A stretch of 64,000 bases of DNA from Streptomyces sp. NRRL WC-3605 (lineage in GTDB: Bacteria > Actinomycetota > Actinomycetes > Streptomycetales > Streptomycetaceae), in the NCBI RefSeq assembly GCF_001509795.1, contig NZ_LLZN01000061.1, positions 13,531 through 77,530 on the forward strand, read 5' to 3'. Each line of letters opens with the position of its first letter. Position 1 is the stretch's first letter. Shown piece by piece: positions 51,093-59,602 of the stretch. A model generated the notes under the pieces. That model was not told the DNA's origin and made no database searches. It saw only the letters and a list, made by a program, of their open reading frames with translations. Made by a program: the position numbers and the translations under genes.

Positions 51093-52391
51093 GTGGACAC
51101 CAGCGAGAGCAGCATCGACCCGCAGGAGAAGGAACCCTCCGCGACACCCGCCGCACCTCCGGGCCGGCGCCGCTGGGCCATGGACACCCGGCCGCTGCGC
51201 CGCCCCGCCTACCGGCGGCTGTGGTCGTCGACCATCGTCACCGCCGTCGGCAGCCAGCTCACCGCGGTCGCCGTCCCCAAGCAGGTCTACGACATCACCG
51301 GCTCCTCGGCCTGGGTGGGCGCCGCGAGCCTCGCCGGGCTGGTGCCGCTCACCGTGTTCGCGCTGTGGGGCGGCGCGATCGCCGACAGCATGGACCGCCG
51401 CCGGCTGCTGCTGATCACCAACATCGGGATAGCCGTGACCTCGGTGCTGTTCTGGCTCCAGGCCGCCGCCGGGCTGGAGTCGGTCGCCGTGCTGATGGTG
51501 CTGCTCGCGCTCCAGCAGGCCTTCTGGGGCCTGAACTCTCCGGCCCGCAACGCCTCGATCGCCCGGCTGGTGCCGGAGGACGAACTCGCCGCCGCCAACG
51601 CCCTCGGCTCCACCGTCATGCAGACCGGGCAGGTCGTCGGGCCGCTGCTGGCCGGGGTGCTGATCCCGGTGGTCGGTCTGGCCGAGCTGTATCTGATCGA
51701 CGCCCTGGCGCTGTGCGTCACGGTGTGGGCGGTGTACCGGCTGCCCGCGCTGCCGCCCCTGGCCGCCGCCGTCCGGCGCCGCGCCGGGCTGCGGGAGATC
51801 GCGGAGGGCTTCCGCTACATCTCGCTGCACAAGGTGCTGCTGCTGTCCTTCCTCGCCGACATCATCGCGATGGTCTTCGGGATGCCCCGCGCGCTGTTCC
51901 CGCAGCTGGCGAGCGAGACGTACGGCTCCTACGGGGAGGGGCTCGCCCTCGGCCTGCTGTTCGCGGCCGTCCCGGTCGGCGCGGTGGCCGGCGGGCTGTT
52001 CTCCGGCACCTACTCCCGGGCCCGCCGGCACGGCTGGATGGTGATCGGCTCGGTCGTCGCCTGGGGGCTGGCCGTGACCGCCTTCGGGCTCAGTTCCAGC
52101 CTGTGGCTCGCGGTGGTGTTCCTGGCCCTGGCCGGGGTCGCCGACATGGTGTCCATGGTCTTCCGCGGGGCGATCCTGCTGTCCGCCGCCAGCGACGAGA
52201 TGCGCGGCCGGATGCAGGGCGTGTTCACCGTCGTCGTCGCGGGCGGCCCGCGCCTCGCCGACGTCCTGCACGGCACGGCGGGCTCGGCGTTCGGCGCGCG
52301 CACCGCTACGGCGGGCGGCGGCCTGCTGGTCGTCGTCCTGATGCTGGGCCTGGCCGCGGCGGTACCGGCCCTGCGCCGCTACCGCGTCTGA
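51093..52391 (+). CDS. MFS transporter, EntS-like drug/siderophore exporter type
   Basis: A 432-residue transporter. After a 40-residue cytoplasmic tail, twelve hydrophobic segments are visible, beginning RRLWSSTIVTAVGSQLTAVA. The motif-A-like loop is ADSMDRRRLLL, and a QQAFWGLNSPARNASIARLV segment is typical of the MFS_3 (EntS/antibiotic) family. It should export a small molecule by proton antiport. GTG 51093 has AGGAAG upstream. No adjacent biosynthetic genes reveal the cargo. Confidence 0.9.
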   Translation: MDTSESSIDPQEKEPSATPAAPPGRRRWAMDTRPLRRPAYRRLWSSTIVTAVGSQLTAVAVPKQVYDITGSSAWVGAASLAGLVPLTVFALWGGAIADSMDRRRLLLITNIGIAVTSVLFWLQAAAGLESVAVLMVLLALQQAFWGLNSPARNASIARLVPEDELAAANALGSTVMQTGQVVGPLLAGVLIPVVGLAELYLIDALALCVTVWAVYRLPALPPLAAAVRRRAGLREIAEGFRYISLHKVLLLSFLADIIAMVFGMPRALFPQLASETYGSYGEGLALGLLFAAVPVGAVAGGLFSGTYSRARRHGWMVIGSVVAWGLAVTAFGLSSSLWLAVVFLALAGVADMVSMVFRGAILLSAASDEMRGRMQGVFTVVVAGGPRLADVLHGTAGSAFGARTATAGGGLLVVVLMLGLAAAVPALRRYRV

Positions 52392-52397
52392 CGGCGC

Positions 52398-52853
52398 TCA
52401 GTACACGGTGCGCCGCGCCTGCGCGTGCCGCTCCATCAGCTGCCCGCGGGTCATCTCGAGGCGGTGCGCGAGGATCTCGGCGACGTAGCGCACCAGCGTG
52501 AGCCCGAGCGCGGTGTCCTCGTCGCAGAGCCGCAGCACCGCGGCCGCCTCGAACTCGTACGCCCGCACCGGGCTGAAGGCCTCCGCGCCGAAGTCCCACT
52601 GGTACGGCGGGAACAGCCACGACCAGCCGAGCAGGTCACCGGCGCCGAGGCTGGCCACGGTGATCCGCTGGGTGGCGGACACCTGCTGGTCCAGGGTGAC
52701 GGCCCCGGAGCGGATGACCCAGAAGCGGTCGGCCGTACCGCCGGACTCGAAGATGCGGGTGTCCTCCGGGAAGGAGGTCTCCCGGGCGAGCGTCATCAGG
52801 CGCTGACGCTGCGGCGGTGGAAGGGCGGTCAGCAGTTTGATCGCTTTGGTCAT
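52398..52853 (-). CDS. Crp-type cNMP-binding domain protein without HTH
   Basis: A 151-residue protein made of a single Crp/Fnr-like effector domain: FPEDTRIFESGGTADRFWVI, SGAVTLDQQ, VASLGAGDLLGWSWLFPPYQ and the C-terminal long helix. It ends at ERHAQARRTVY, so the DNA-binding wing of Crp is absent. It probably acts as a ligand-sensing partner of another protein. ATG 52853 with GAGGAG upstream is preferred over ATG 52883. It is convergent with the MFS gene. The 217 bp on its other side hold only a terminator. Confidence 0.8.
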   Translation of the reverse strand: MTKAIKLLTALPPPQRQRLMTLARETSFPEDTRIFESGGTADRFWVIRSGAVTLDQQVSATQRITVASLGAGDLLGWSWLFPPYQWDFGAEAFSPVRAYEFEAAAVLRLCDEDTALGLTLVRYVAEILAHRLEMTRGQLMERHAQARRTVY

Positions 52854-53024
52854 GGCAGGGGGCTCCTCACCGACGACAGGCATTCCGGTGTTTCCCTGCG
52901 TCCATTGGAGCGGCTGCGGCGGCCGGGGGCACCTCGGCGGCGGGCGGTTCCGGCCGGCGGCCCGTGCGACCGGCCCGCGCGGGCGGGAAGCGGGCAGGAT
53001 GAGGGCAGGAAGCGGGCATGAAAA

Positions 53025-53058
53025 AGCCCTGGCTGGACGGGGGAAGCCAGCCAGGGCT
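53025..53058 (-). terminator. Intrinsic terminator with T run on the reverse strand
   Basis: AGCCCTGGCTGG at 53025-53036 pairs perfectly with CCAGCCAGGGCT at 53047-53058 (12 bp, 10-base loop). On the reverse strand the stem is followed by TTTTT (53025-53021), so it ends transcription coming from the small genes at 53071-53411. It begins 12 bases after the stop at 53071. Confidence 0.8.
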
Positions 53059-53070
53059 GTCAGAGGTGGT

Positions 53071-53193
53071 TCACGGGGGACGGATACGGTCGACCCCGTG
53101 ACCACGTATGGATGAACCGTAAACCATTCCTTCGGCGTCTCGGTAATCGAGACCGGGGTACGTGACCCGTTTCACTCCCATCGGAGCCTTCAC
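53071..53193 (-). CDS. 40-residue small protein, translationally coupled
   Basis: GTG 53193 overlaps the TGA of the preceding gene (GTGA) and opens 40 codons ending TGA at 53071, just before an intrinsic terminator. The product starts VKAPMGVKRVTYPGLDYRDA and ends RGHGVDRIRPP; it is basic and has no signal peptide or membrane helix. Codons ending in A or T are more frequent than in the surrounding genes. An alternative start is ATG 53181. The position between a coupled start and a terminator is the main evidence; no family is recognised. Confidence 0.55.
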   Translation of the reverse strand: MKAPMGVKRVTYPGLDYRDAEGMVYGSSIRGHGVDRIRPP

Positions 53194-53411
53194 GGGTGAT
53201 CGGCGTTCTTTCCCGGGGTCAGGATCTCGTCCAGCACGGTGAGAACCGCCTCGTACGTCAGGGTCCGCACGCCGGCGTCCCGAGCCCCCTCGGGATCGGT
53301 GGCGCGCAACTCCTCGCTCCGCCCCCTCCACGTCCGCTCCTCCTGCCGCGCCCAGGCCCGGGCGCGCTGCATCCGCCGCAACAGTTCGTCTGCGTCCACG
53401 ACATCGGTCAT
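53190..53411 (-). CDS. Small hypothetical protein, 73 residues
   Basis: A 73-residue helical protein beginning MTDVVDADELLRRMQRARAW with a charged, Arg/Glu-rich body and the ending LTYEAVLTVLDEILTPGKNADHP. No known domain is recognised. ATG 53411 is preferred; GTG 53417 is possible. Its stop overlaps the start of the 40-residue gene. The FUSC-type gene lies 34 bp upstream on the same strand, so the three may form one transcript ended by the terminator at 53025-53058. Confidence 0.7.
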   Translation of the reverse strand: MTDVVDADELLRRMQRARAWARQEERTWRGRSEELRATDPEGARDAGVRTLTYEAVLTVLDEILTPGKNADHP

Positions 53412-53444
53412 GCACACCGCCTACCCCGCCGGGGCCCGATGCGC

Positions 53445-55691
53445 TCATCCCTCCGACGCCTTCACGGGCACGTCCAGCGGACGGGCCAGACCGGTGACGG
53501 CCTCGTCCAGACGCTGCAGATGCCGCAGCACGTGCTCGGTGACCCGGCCCTGCCCCGGCGGGGCCGGCGCGCTCGGCCCCAGCAGCGAGGCGATGCTCGG
53601 ACCGGTCTCGATCGTGTCGCCGGCGTCCTCGTCGGTGACGTGCGCGGTGATCGCCTCCAGGTTCCGCCCGATCCGGCCCGTCGCGCCGCGCAGCCGGGGG
53701 TCGGGCGCGATCGAGGGACGGCTGAGCAGCAGCTCGGCCGACGCGGCCAGGGTGCGCGCGTGGTACGCGCATGTCTCCAGCAGCGCCACGACATAGCGGG
53801 CGGTCTCCCGGCGGGACCGCAGCGGCGTCGCCGGATGCGTCAGCGGCTGGACGGCGGACCGCAGATCGGCCAGCGCCTGGTCCAGGTCGCGGGCCTGGTC
53901 CATCAGGTCCCCGGGCGGCCCGCCGCTGAGCTGGTCCACGGCGCTGTCCGTCACCTCCCCGAGCCGCCGCAGCACCGTGGCGAGCAGGTCGTTGGTCCGC
54001 CGGTCGGTCCGCACCGGCAGCACGAACGCCGCAGCGATCACCCCGCAGGCCGCGCCGAGCGCCGTCTCGCCGACCCGCAGCACGAGCACCGACAGGCTGT
54101 AGGTGTGCAGCAGGGTGTACAGCAGGCCCAGCGCCGCCGTCACGAAGAACGACGACAGCGTGTACGACAGCGGCGCCGAATAGAACATCGCGAACACGAA
54201 CAGCAGGACCAGCGCGAACGCCGTCCCCGTGTGGTGCCCGACCGCGCCCGCCAGCACGATGCCGGCCAGGACCCCCAGCACCGTGCCGACCAGCCGGCGC
54301 GAGCCCTTGACCAGGATCTCGCCGGTGGACGCGGTGTTCAGGAACACGATCCAGCACGTCAGCACCGCCCAGTACCAGCGGTCCCGCGACAGCAGCTCCC
54401 CGCCCACGATGGCCAGCAGCGACCCCACCGCGACCTGCACGGCGGCCCGCGTGGTCCGCCGCTCCAGCCCTGTCGCCTCCTCCTTGGACTCCTCCTCTTC
54501 CTCCGCGTCGAGGACCGCGTCCTCCGCGTCCAGCTCCTCCCGGGAGCGCGCCGTCGCCGGGGAGTCGTCCGACTCGTCCTGGGCCCCGCCCAGCGCGATC
54601 CGCAGTCCGAGGACCGCCCGCGCCGTGTCGCCGACGGCCCGGAAGGCGTCCTGCACGGCCGGGGACGCGACGGGCACGTTCTCCTCGTCCCGGTAGCCGA
54701 GGAGCCGGTTGCGCAGATGGGCGACGCCGGTTCCGCCGGCCGCCTCGACCGGGCGCAGCACCAGCACCCGCAACGCGTCCAGGTCGCGGCGCAGCGCCGT
54801 CGTCGCCTCCTCGCGCACCGGCTGCCGGCCGCCCGACGGCACCGGCGCCCCCGGCAGATGCAGGGCCAGCGTGTCCACGCGCTCGGCGCCGCGCGCCCGC
54901 AGCAGCGCCAGCCCCAGTCGCTCGGCGGCGATCTCGGCGTCCGCGATGCGCCGCTGGACGAGCCGGGCCACCGCCTCGTCGGCGGTCCCGTCCGCGAGCC
55001 GCCCCTGGATCAGCAGCGCCGTCTCGTGCAGCCGCGCGGTGCCCTCCCGCACCCGCCGCAGCGCCCGGTCCGCCTCGTCCGGCCCGGCGTCGAGCAGGTC
55101 GAGCTGGGCCGACAGCAGCTGGGCCATCCGGGCCCGGAAGGCGCTCCGCAGCCGCTCCAGCACGCCGACCGGCGTCTCCGGGACCAGCGCGAACCGCATC
55201 AGCGCACTGCACCCGAAGGCCACGGCCACCGCCGCGTACAGCTCGGGCAGCCCCTCGGGGGTGGCCCCGACGAAGAGGGCCACGAAGTACATCTGGAAGC
55301 CGATCAGGCCGAGCGCGGTGCCCCGGTCGCCGAATCTGCGCCCGTAGACGGCACAGAAGATCAGCGCGACGAAGACGAGGTCCCCGCCCACGACCCTGTG
55401 GTGCAGCAAGGACGCGAGCGACATCGACGCCAACGCCACCGGCAGGCCGACGGCCAGGGTGACCGCCTGCCGGGAGCGCTGCTTCTCACGGATGGCGAAG
55501 GTGGAGACCATCGCGACCAGTGCCCCGGTCACCAGGTGCGGCAGATCCGTGCCGAGGACGGCCAGCACGGTGACCGTCAGGCCGATCGCCCCCACCGTCC
55601 GCACGGCCGCCGCCAGCCTCAGCAGACCAGGGTCCGACGCCGCGACACGGTCCCTCAGCCGCGCCCGCGCCGTATCCTCCGCCGCCCTCAC
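53445..55691 (-). CDS. FUSC-family membrane protein (aromatic acid exporter-like)
   Basis: A 748-residue protein with two membrane halves: six hydrophobic segments at about residues 25-175 and six at about 420-560 (for example QVAVGSLLAIVGGELLSRDR, WYWAVLTCWIVFLNTASTGE). A long cytoplasmic region between them includes an acidic coiled stretch (AEEEEESKEEATGLE). The second half has the FUSC signature WAVLTCWIVF...GTVLGVLAG. Such proteins resemble YccS and AaeB exporters. GTG 55691 is the start. The substrate is unknown. Confidence 0.85.
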   Translation of the reverse strand: MRAAEDTARARLRDRVAASDPGLLRLAAAVRTVGAIGLTVTVLAVLGTDLPHLVTGALVAMVSTFAIREKQRSRQAVTLAVGLPVALASMSLASLLHHRVVGGDLVFVALIFCAVYGRRFGDRGTALGLIGFQMYFVALFVGATPEGLPELYAAVAVAFGCSALMRFALVPETPVGVLERLRSAFRARMAQLLSAQLDLLDAGPDEADRALRRVREGTARLHETALLIQGRLADGTADEAVARLVQRRIADAEIAAERLGLALLRARGAERVDTLALHLPGAPVPSGGRQPVREEATTALRRDLDALRVLVLRPVEAAGGTGVAHLRNRLLGYRDEENVPVASPAVQDAFRAVGDTARAVLGLRIALGGAQDESDDSPATARSREELDAEDAVLDAEEEEESKEEATGLERRTTRAAVQVAVGSLLAIVGGELLSRDRWYWAVLTCWIVFLNTASTGEILVKGSRRLVGTVLGVLAGIVLAGAVGHHTGTAFALVLLFVFAMFYSAPLSYTLSSFFVTAALGLLYTLLHTYSLSVLVLRVGETALGAACGVIAAAFVLPVRTDRRTNDLLATVLRRLGEVTDSAVDQLSGGPPGDLMDQARDLDQALADLRSAVQPLTHPATPLRSRRETARYVVALLETCAYHARTLAASAELLLSRPSIAPDPRLRGATGRIGRNLEAITAHVTDEDAGDTIETGPSIASLLGPSAPAPPGQGRVTEHVLRHLQRLDEAVTGLARPLDVPVKASEG

Positions 55692-55718
55692 GCCGCCCCG
55701 CTCATTTCCCCGCCACCG

Positions 55719-57101
55719 TCACGAGGACGTGCCGGCGTCTGCGCCCCCGTCCTGTGCGGCGATCTGCTTCTTGAGCTGCTCCGGCGTCAGATACGCGTGC
55801 GTGAACTCGAAGTCCTTCAGCTTGGCGGGCCGGCGCGCCTGGAACCCGGTGCGCACGAAGTCGTCGCCGGCGACGGCGTTCAGCATCCAGTTCGTCATGA
55901 CGCGGGCCTTGGCGACGTTGGTGCGCAGAGCCGACCAGTGGTAGCCACGGGCCACCGCCACCGCGGGCAGGCCCTTCAGCTCCACCCCGAGCGGCTTGGA
56001 CACGGCGTCGAAGCCGCCGAGGTCGACGACCAGGCCGAGGTCCTTGTGCTCGTACGGCCGCAGCGGCTGGCTGCGCATCGCGGCGATGACGTTGTCGGCG
56101 GCCACCTTGCCCTGGCGCATGGCGTGCTGCGCGGTGGGCGGGCACACCGCGCCCTCCTCGTCCTTGGCCAGGTCGGGCACCGCGGCGGCGTCGCCGAGCG
56201 CGAAGACGCCGTCGTGCCCGGGCAGGCACATCTCGGGGGTCACCGCGAGCCGGCCGCGGACCGTCTCCGCGCCGAGCGTGCCGATCAGCGGGCTGGCCAC
56301 GACACCGGCGGTCCAGATCAGCGTGTGCGTGGGCACCACCCGGCCGTCCGTGAAGGTGACCTCCTCGGGGCCGGCCTTCGCGATGGACACGCCGAGGGAG
56401 ATCTCGATGCCGCGCCGGCGCAGGATCTCCTGCGCGTCCCGGCCCAGCTTGTCGCCGAGTTCGGGCATCAGCTTCGGCGCGATGTCGATCAGATGCCACT
56501 TGATCAGCCGCGGATCGAGCCGCGGATAGCGCTTGACCGCGTTGTGGGTCAGCATCTGCAGGCAGGCCGCCGTCTCGGTGCCGGCGTACCCGCCGCCGAC
56601 CACGACGAACTGGAGCCGGGCCGCCCGCTCGGCGGGGTCCTGGCAGGCGTCGGCGAGGTCGAGCTGCGAGATGACGTGGTCGCGCAGATAGGCGGCCTCC
56701 GCCAGCGTCTTCATCCCGAACGCGTGGTCGACGAGCCCCGGGATGTCGAAGGTGCGCGTGACACTGCCGGGCGCCAGCACGATGTAGTCGTAGGGCTCGT
56801 TGACGATGCGGTCGGTGATGGTGCGCACGACGCACACCTTGGACGCGAGGTCGACCCCGATGGCGCCGCCCGGGATGATCCGGGTGCGGTACCTCCGGCT
56901 GCGGCGCAGCGACAGGGCGATGGACTGCGGGGTGAGCACACCGGAGGCCACCTGGGGCAGCAACGGCAGGTAGAGCTGGAAGGAGGACGGGGTCACCAGG
57001 GTGATCTCGGCCTCGTCGGGAGAGAGCTTGCGTTCGAGCCGGCGTACGCATCCGACTCCCGCGAAGCCCGCGCCAACCACCAGGATCCTGGGTCGTGTCA
57101 C
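55719..57101 (-). CDS. Type II NADH dehydrogenase (NDH-2) / FAD-dependent oxidoreductase
   Basis: A 460-residue flavoprotein with two dinucleotide folds (ILVVGAGFAGVGCVRRLE and FVVVGGGYAGTETAACLQ) and the end-of-FAD motif VFALGDAAAVPD. A Cys-poor, non-transmembrane C-terminus with amphipathic helices (ARVMTNWMLNAVAGDDFV) fits a monotopic NDH-2 that passes electrons from NADH to menaquinone without pumping protons. I place the start at GTG 57101 because AGAAGGG lies 9 bases upstream; ATG 57110 would be too close to it. It may be co-transcribed with the acyl-CoA ligase 141 bp upstream. Confidence 0.88.
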   Translation of the reverse strand: MTRPRILVVGAGFAGVGCVRRLERKLSPDEAEITLVTPSSFQLYLPLLPQVASGVLTPQSIALSLRRSRRYRTRIIPGGAIGVDLASKVCVVRTITDRIVNEPYDYIVLAPGSVTRTFDIPGLVDHAFGMKTLAEAAYLRDHVISQLDLADACQDPAERAARLQFVVVGGGYAGTETAACLQMLTHNAVKRYPRLDPRLIKWHLIDIAPKLMPELGDKLGRDAQEILRRRGIEISLGVSIAKAGPEEVTFTDGRVVPTHTLIWTAGVVASPLIGTLGAETVRGRLAVTPEMCLPGHDGVFALGDAAAVPDLAKDEEGAVCPPTAQHAMRQGKVAADNVIAAMRSQPLRPYEHKDLGLVVDLGGFDAVSKPLGVELKGLPAVAVARGYHWSALRTNVAKARVMTNWMLNAVAGDDFVRTGFQARRPAKLKDFEFTHAYLTPEQLKKQIAAQDGGADAGTSS

Positions 57102-57242
57102 GCTGATCATCCCTTCTGCGGCTCCAGGCGGTCTGCCTCGATGTCGTTCGCCTGCCCCTGAATCGCCGCTTCGCACGCCTCGATCCCATCGCGCCCGGGG
57201 ACGTTCCGCCAGCCGGGAGGGGCAGGCAGATGAACGCGGCCG

Positions 57243-59150
57243 TCAGCCGAACACGCTGTCGCCCTCGTCCCAGTGCGCCACCTCGTCCGACAACTGCTCG
57301 CGCGGCACCCGCGAACGTGCCTGGTACATCGCGTCGATCTGCGCCTCGTAGTGCCGCACGATCGCGTCCCGGCGCAGCTTCATCGACGGCGTCAGCAGAC
57401 CGCTGGCCACGTCGAACGCCTCCGGCAGCACCCGGAACACGCGGATCGACTCCGGACGCGACACCGCGCTGTTGGCGGCGGCCACGGCCCGGCCGATCTC
57501 CTCCCGCAGCGCGTTCTCCTCCCGTGCCTCGCGGGCCCGCGCGTCGCTGCGGGCCGCCAGGGAGTCCCGCCAGAACGCCAGGAACTCCGGGTCCAGGGTG
57601 ATCAGCGCCCCGATACAGGGCCGGTTGTCGCCCACCACCACGGCCTGGTGGACCAGCGGATGCTGCCGCAGCCGCTGCTCCAGGAGCGCCGGTGAGACGC
57701 TCTTGCCGCTGCTCGTGATGATGACGTCCTTCTTGCGGCCCGTGATCGTCAGATAGCCGTCGGAGTCCAGCCGTCCGAGGTCCCCGGTCGCCAGCCAGCC
57801 GCCGCGCAGCGCGGTCCGCGTCGCGTCCTCGTTGTTGACGTAGCCCTGGAACACCGACGGCCCGCGCACCAGGATCTCCCCGTCGTCGGCCACCCGGATG
57901 TCCACGCCCGGCAGCGCCTGGCCCACCGTGCCCGACATCTCGCGGCCCAGCGGCTGCGCGGTCACCCCGCCGCAGGTCTCGGTCAGGCCGTAGCCGTCGT
58001 TGACGTAGATGCCGATGCCCTCGAAGAACAGCGACAGTTCGCGGTTGAGGGGCGAACCGCCGGAGGTGGCCCGGCACACCCGGCCGCCCAGCGCCTCCCG
58101 CAGCTTGCGGTACACCGTGCGCTCGTACAGGGCGTGCTGCAGCCGCAGGTCGAAGCCGGGGCCGGGCCCGCCGCCCAGGCGGTGGCGCTCCAGCGCCGCC
58201 GCGAAGTCCCGCGCGGTGTCCGCGGCCCGCTCGAACAGGGCGCCGCGGCCGGACTGCTGGGCCGCGCGCAGGAAGTTCTTGTAGATCTTCTCGAAGATCG
58301 ACGGGACGGCCGTGAAGTATGTCGGGCGGAACGTCCGCAGCGCCGAGGCGAGCGCCTCCCCGCTGAGATCCGGCTCGTGCCCCATCAGCATCCCGCCGCG
58401 GACGCACAGGCCCTGCACGAGCAGCCCGTACACATGGGAGAACGGCAGGAAGGCGAGGACGGAGCCCTGCCGCTCGCCGGGCGGGACGACCGTGTGGCCC
58501 CAGCCCGCCAGGAGCGTGTCGCAGGGGCTCGCCAGCCCCTGGTGGCTGAGCGCGCAGCCCAGCGGGCGGCCCGTCGTCCCCGAGGTGTACATGATCGCCG
58601 CGGTGGAGTCGGGCAGCACGATGCGGCGCAGCGACTCGACGGTCGCGAACGGCACGAACTCGCCCGCCTCGACGAGCTGCTGGAGCCCGCCGGCGTCCAG
58701 CTGCCACACATGCTTCAGCCTGGGCAGCGTCCCGCACACCGACCCGACCGTCATGATCGCCTGCTCGTCCTCGACGACGACGGCCACGCACTCGGCGTCC
58801 CGCAGGATGTACTCGACCTGGTCGCGCGACGACGTCGGGTAGATCGGCACCACCTCGGCGCCCACCGCCCACAGCGCGTAGCCGAACACGGTCCACTCGT
58901 AGCGGGTGCGCGCCATCACGGCGACGCGGTGGCCCGGGGAGATGCCGGACGCGATCAGGCCCTTGGCGAGGGCGGTGACCTCGTCGCGCACCTCGACGGC
59001 GGTGACCTCCTCCCAGGTGGTGGCGGAGGGGTGCGGGCGGCGCGCGAGCAACGGGAGCGTGGGATCGGCGGCGGCCGTCTCGAAGAGGCTGTCGGCGAGC
59101 CCTCCTGTCAGGGGCCGGACGGGCGGGGGAGCGAGGCCGAGGTCGCGCAT
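57243..59150 (-). CDS. Long-chain acyl-CoA ligase (AMP-forming)
   Basis: A 635-residue member of the ANL superfamily. The nucleotide-binding loop is IMYTSGTTGRPLGCALSH, the adenylate motif is GYGLTETCG, and the hinge and catalytic segments are ATGDLGRLDSDGYLTITGRK and KDVIITSSGKSVSP, where the Lys of the A8/A10 region can be seen. It should activate fatty acids to acyl-AMP then acyl-CoA; the FadD15-like type is common in Streptomyces. It is divergent from the small membrane protein at 59302. Confidence 0.9.
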   Translation of the reverse strand: MRDLGLAPPPVRPLTGGLADSLFETAAADPTLPLLARRPHPSATTWEEVTAVEVRDEVTALAKGLIASGISPGHRVAVMARTRYEWTVFGYALWAVGAEVVPIYPTSSRDQVEYILRDAECVAVVVEDEQAIMTVGSVCGTLPRLKHVWQLDAGGLQQLVEAGEFVPFATVESLRRIVLPDSTAAIMYTSGTTGRPLGCALSHQGLASPCDTLLAGWGHTVVPPGERQGSVLAFLPFSHVYGLLVQGLCVRGGMLMGHEPDLSGEALASALRTFRPTYFTAVPSIFEKIYKNFLRAAQQSGRGALFERAADTARDFAAALERHRLGGGPGPGFDLRLQHALYERTVYRKLREALGGRVCRATSGGSPLNRELSLFFEGIGIYVNDGYGLTETCGGVTAQPLGREMSGTVGQALPGVDIRVADDGEILVRGPSVFQGYVNNEDATRTALRGGWLATGDLGRLDSDGYLTITGRKKDVIITSSGKSVSPALLEQRLRQHPLVHQAVVVGDNRPCIGALITLDPEFLAFWRDSLAARSDARAREAREENALREEIGRAVAAANSAVSRPESIRVFRVLPEAFDVASGLLTPSMKLRRDAIVRHYEAQIDAMYQARSRVPREQLSDEVAHWDEGDSVFG

Positions 59151-59301
59151 GCGCTGCTCCTGTTATGTACCGGGTGTGACATCACCGATGAGTTCTGTTA
59201 TCGGCGTCGCCCGAATCTAGCCCAGCCGGGAGCGTGTGGTGCCCTGATCTGACAATTGACGTCGTTCGGTGATCTCGGCCGGAAGGGGGAACCCGGAGCG
59301 C

Positions 59302-59571
59302 ATGACACACGCGACCCCCCAACCGAACTCAGAACCCAGCCGGCGCCCGAACCCCGACCCGGAGCCCGAGCGCACCACGGGCCTCGAACCGGGCGGTTCC
59401 GTGCCGCCCGGCGAGACCCCGCCCGCCGAGAGCAGCATGCCCGGCGCGGGCCCCCGCGAGACCCACAACCCGACCACCGGCTGGGCGAAGGCCCCGCTGA
59501 CCCTGATCCTCGTCGTCACGGCGCTGATCGCCGCGTTCTTCCTCGTCTACGCCCTGATCCTGATCTTCTGA
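59302..59571 (+). CDS. Small single-pass membrane protein, DUF6480-like
   Basis: An 89-residue protein. The first 60 residues are low-complexity and rich in Pro, Glu, Ser and Gly (NPDPEPERTTGLEPGG), followed by one C-terminal membrane helix (APLTLILVVTALIAAFFLVY). The pattern matches DUF6480 of Streptomyces, which has no known function. ATG 59302 has GGAG upstream. It is convergent with glgB. Confidence 0.7.
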   Translation: MTHATPQPNSEPSRRPNPDPEPERTTGLEPGGSVPPGETPPAESSMPGAGPRETHNPTTGWAKAPLTLILVVTALIAAFFLVYALILIF

Positions 59572-59602
59572 CCCGGGCCTCCTTGAACGGGGCCACGACC
59601 CC

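Noticed and set aside
52398..53105. Encapsulin shell with cNMP domain linked to the prenyl synthase
   Set aside because: The protein is only 151 residues with no HK97-fold shell domain, and it lies 30 kb from the prenyl synthase.
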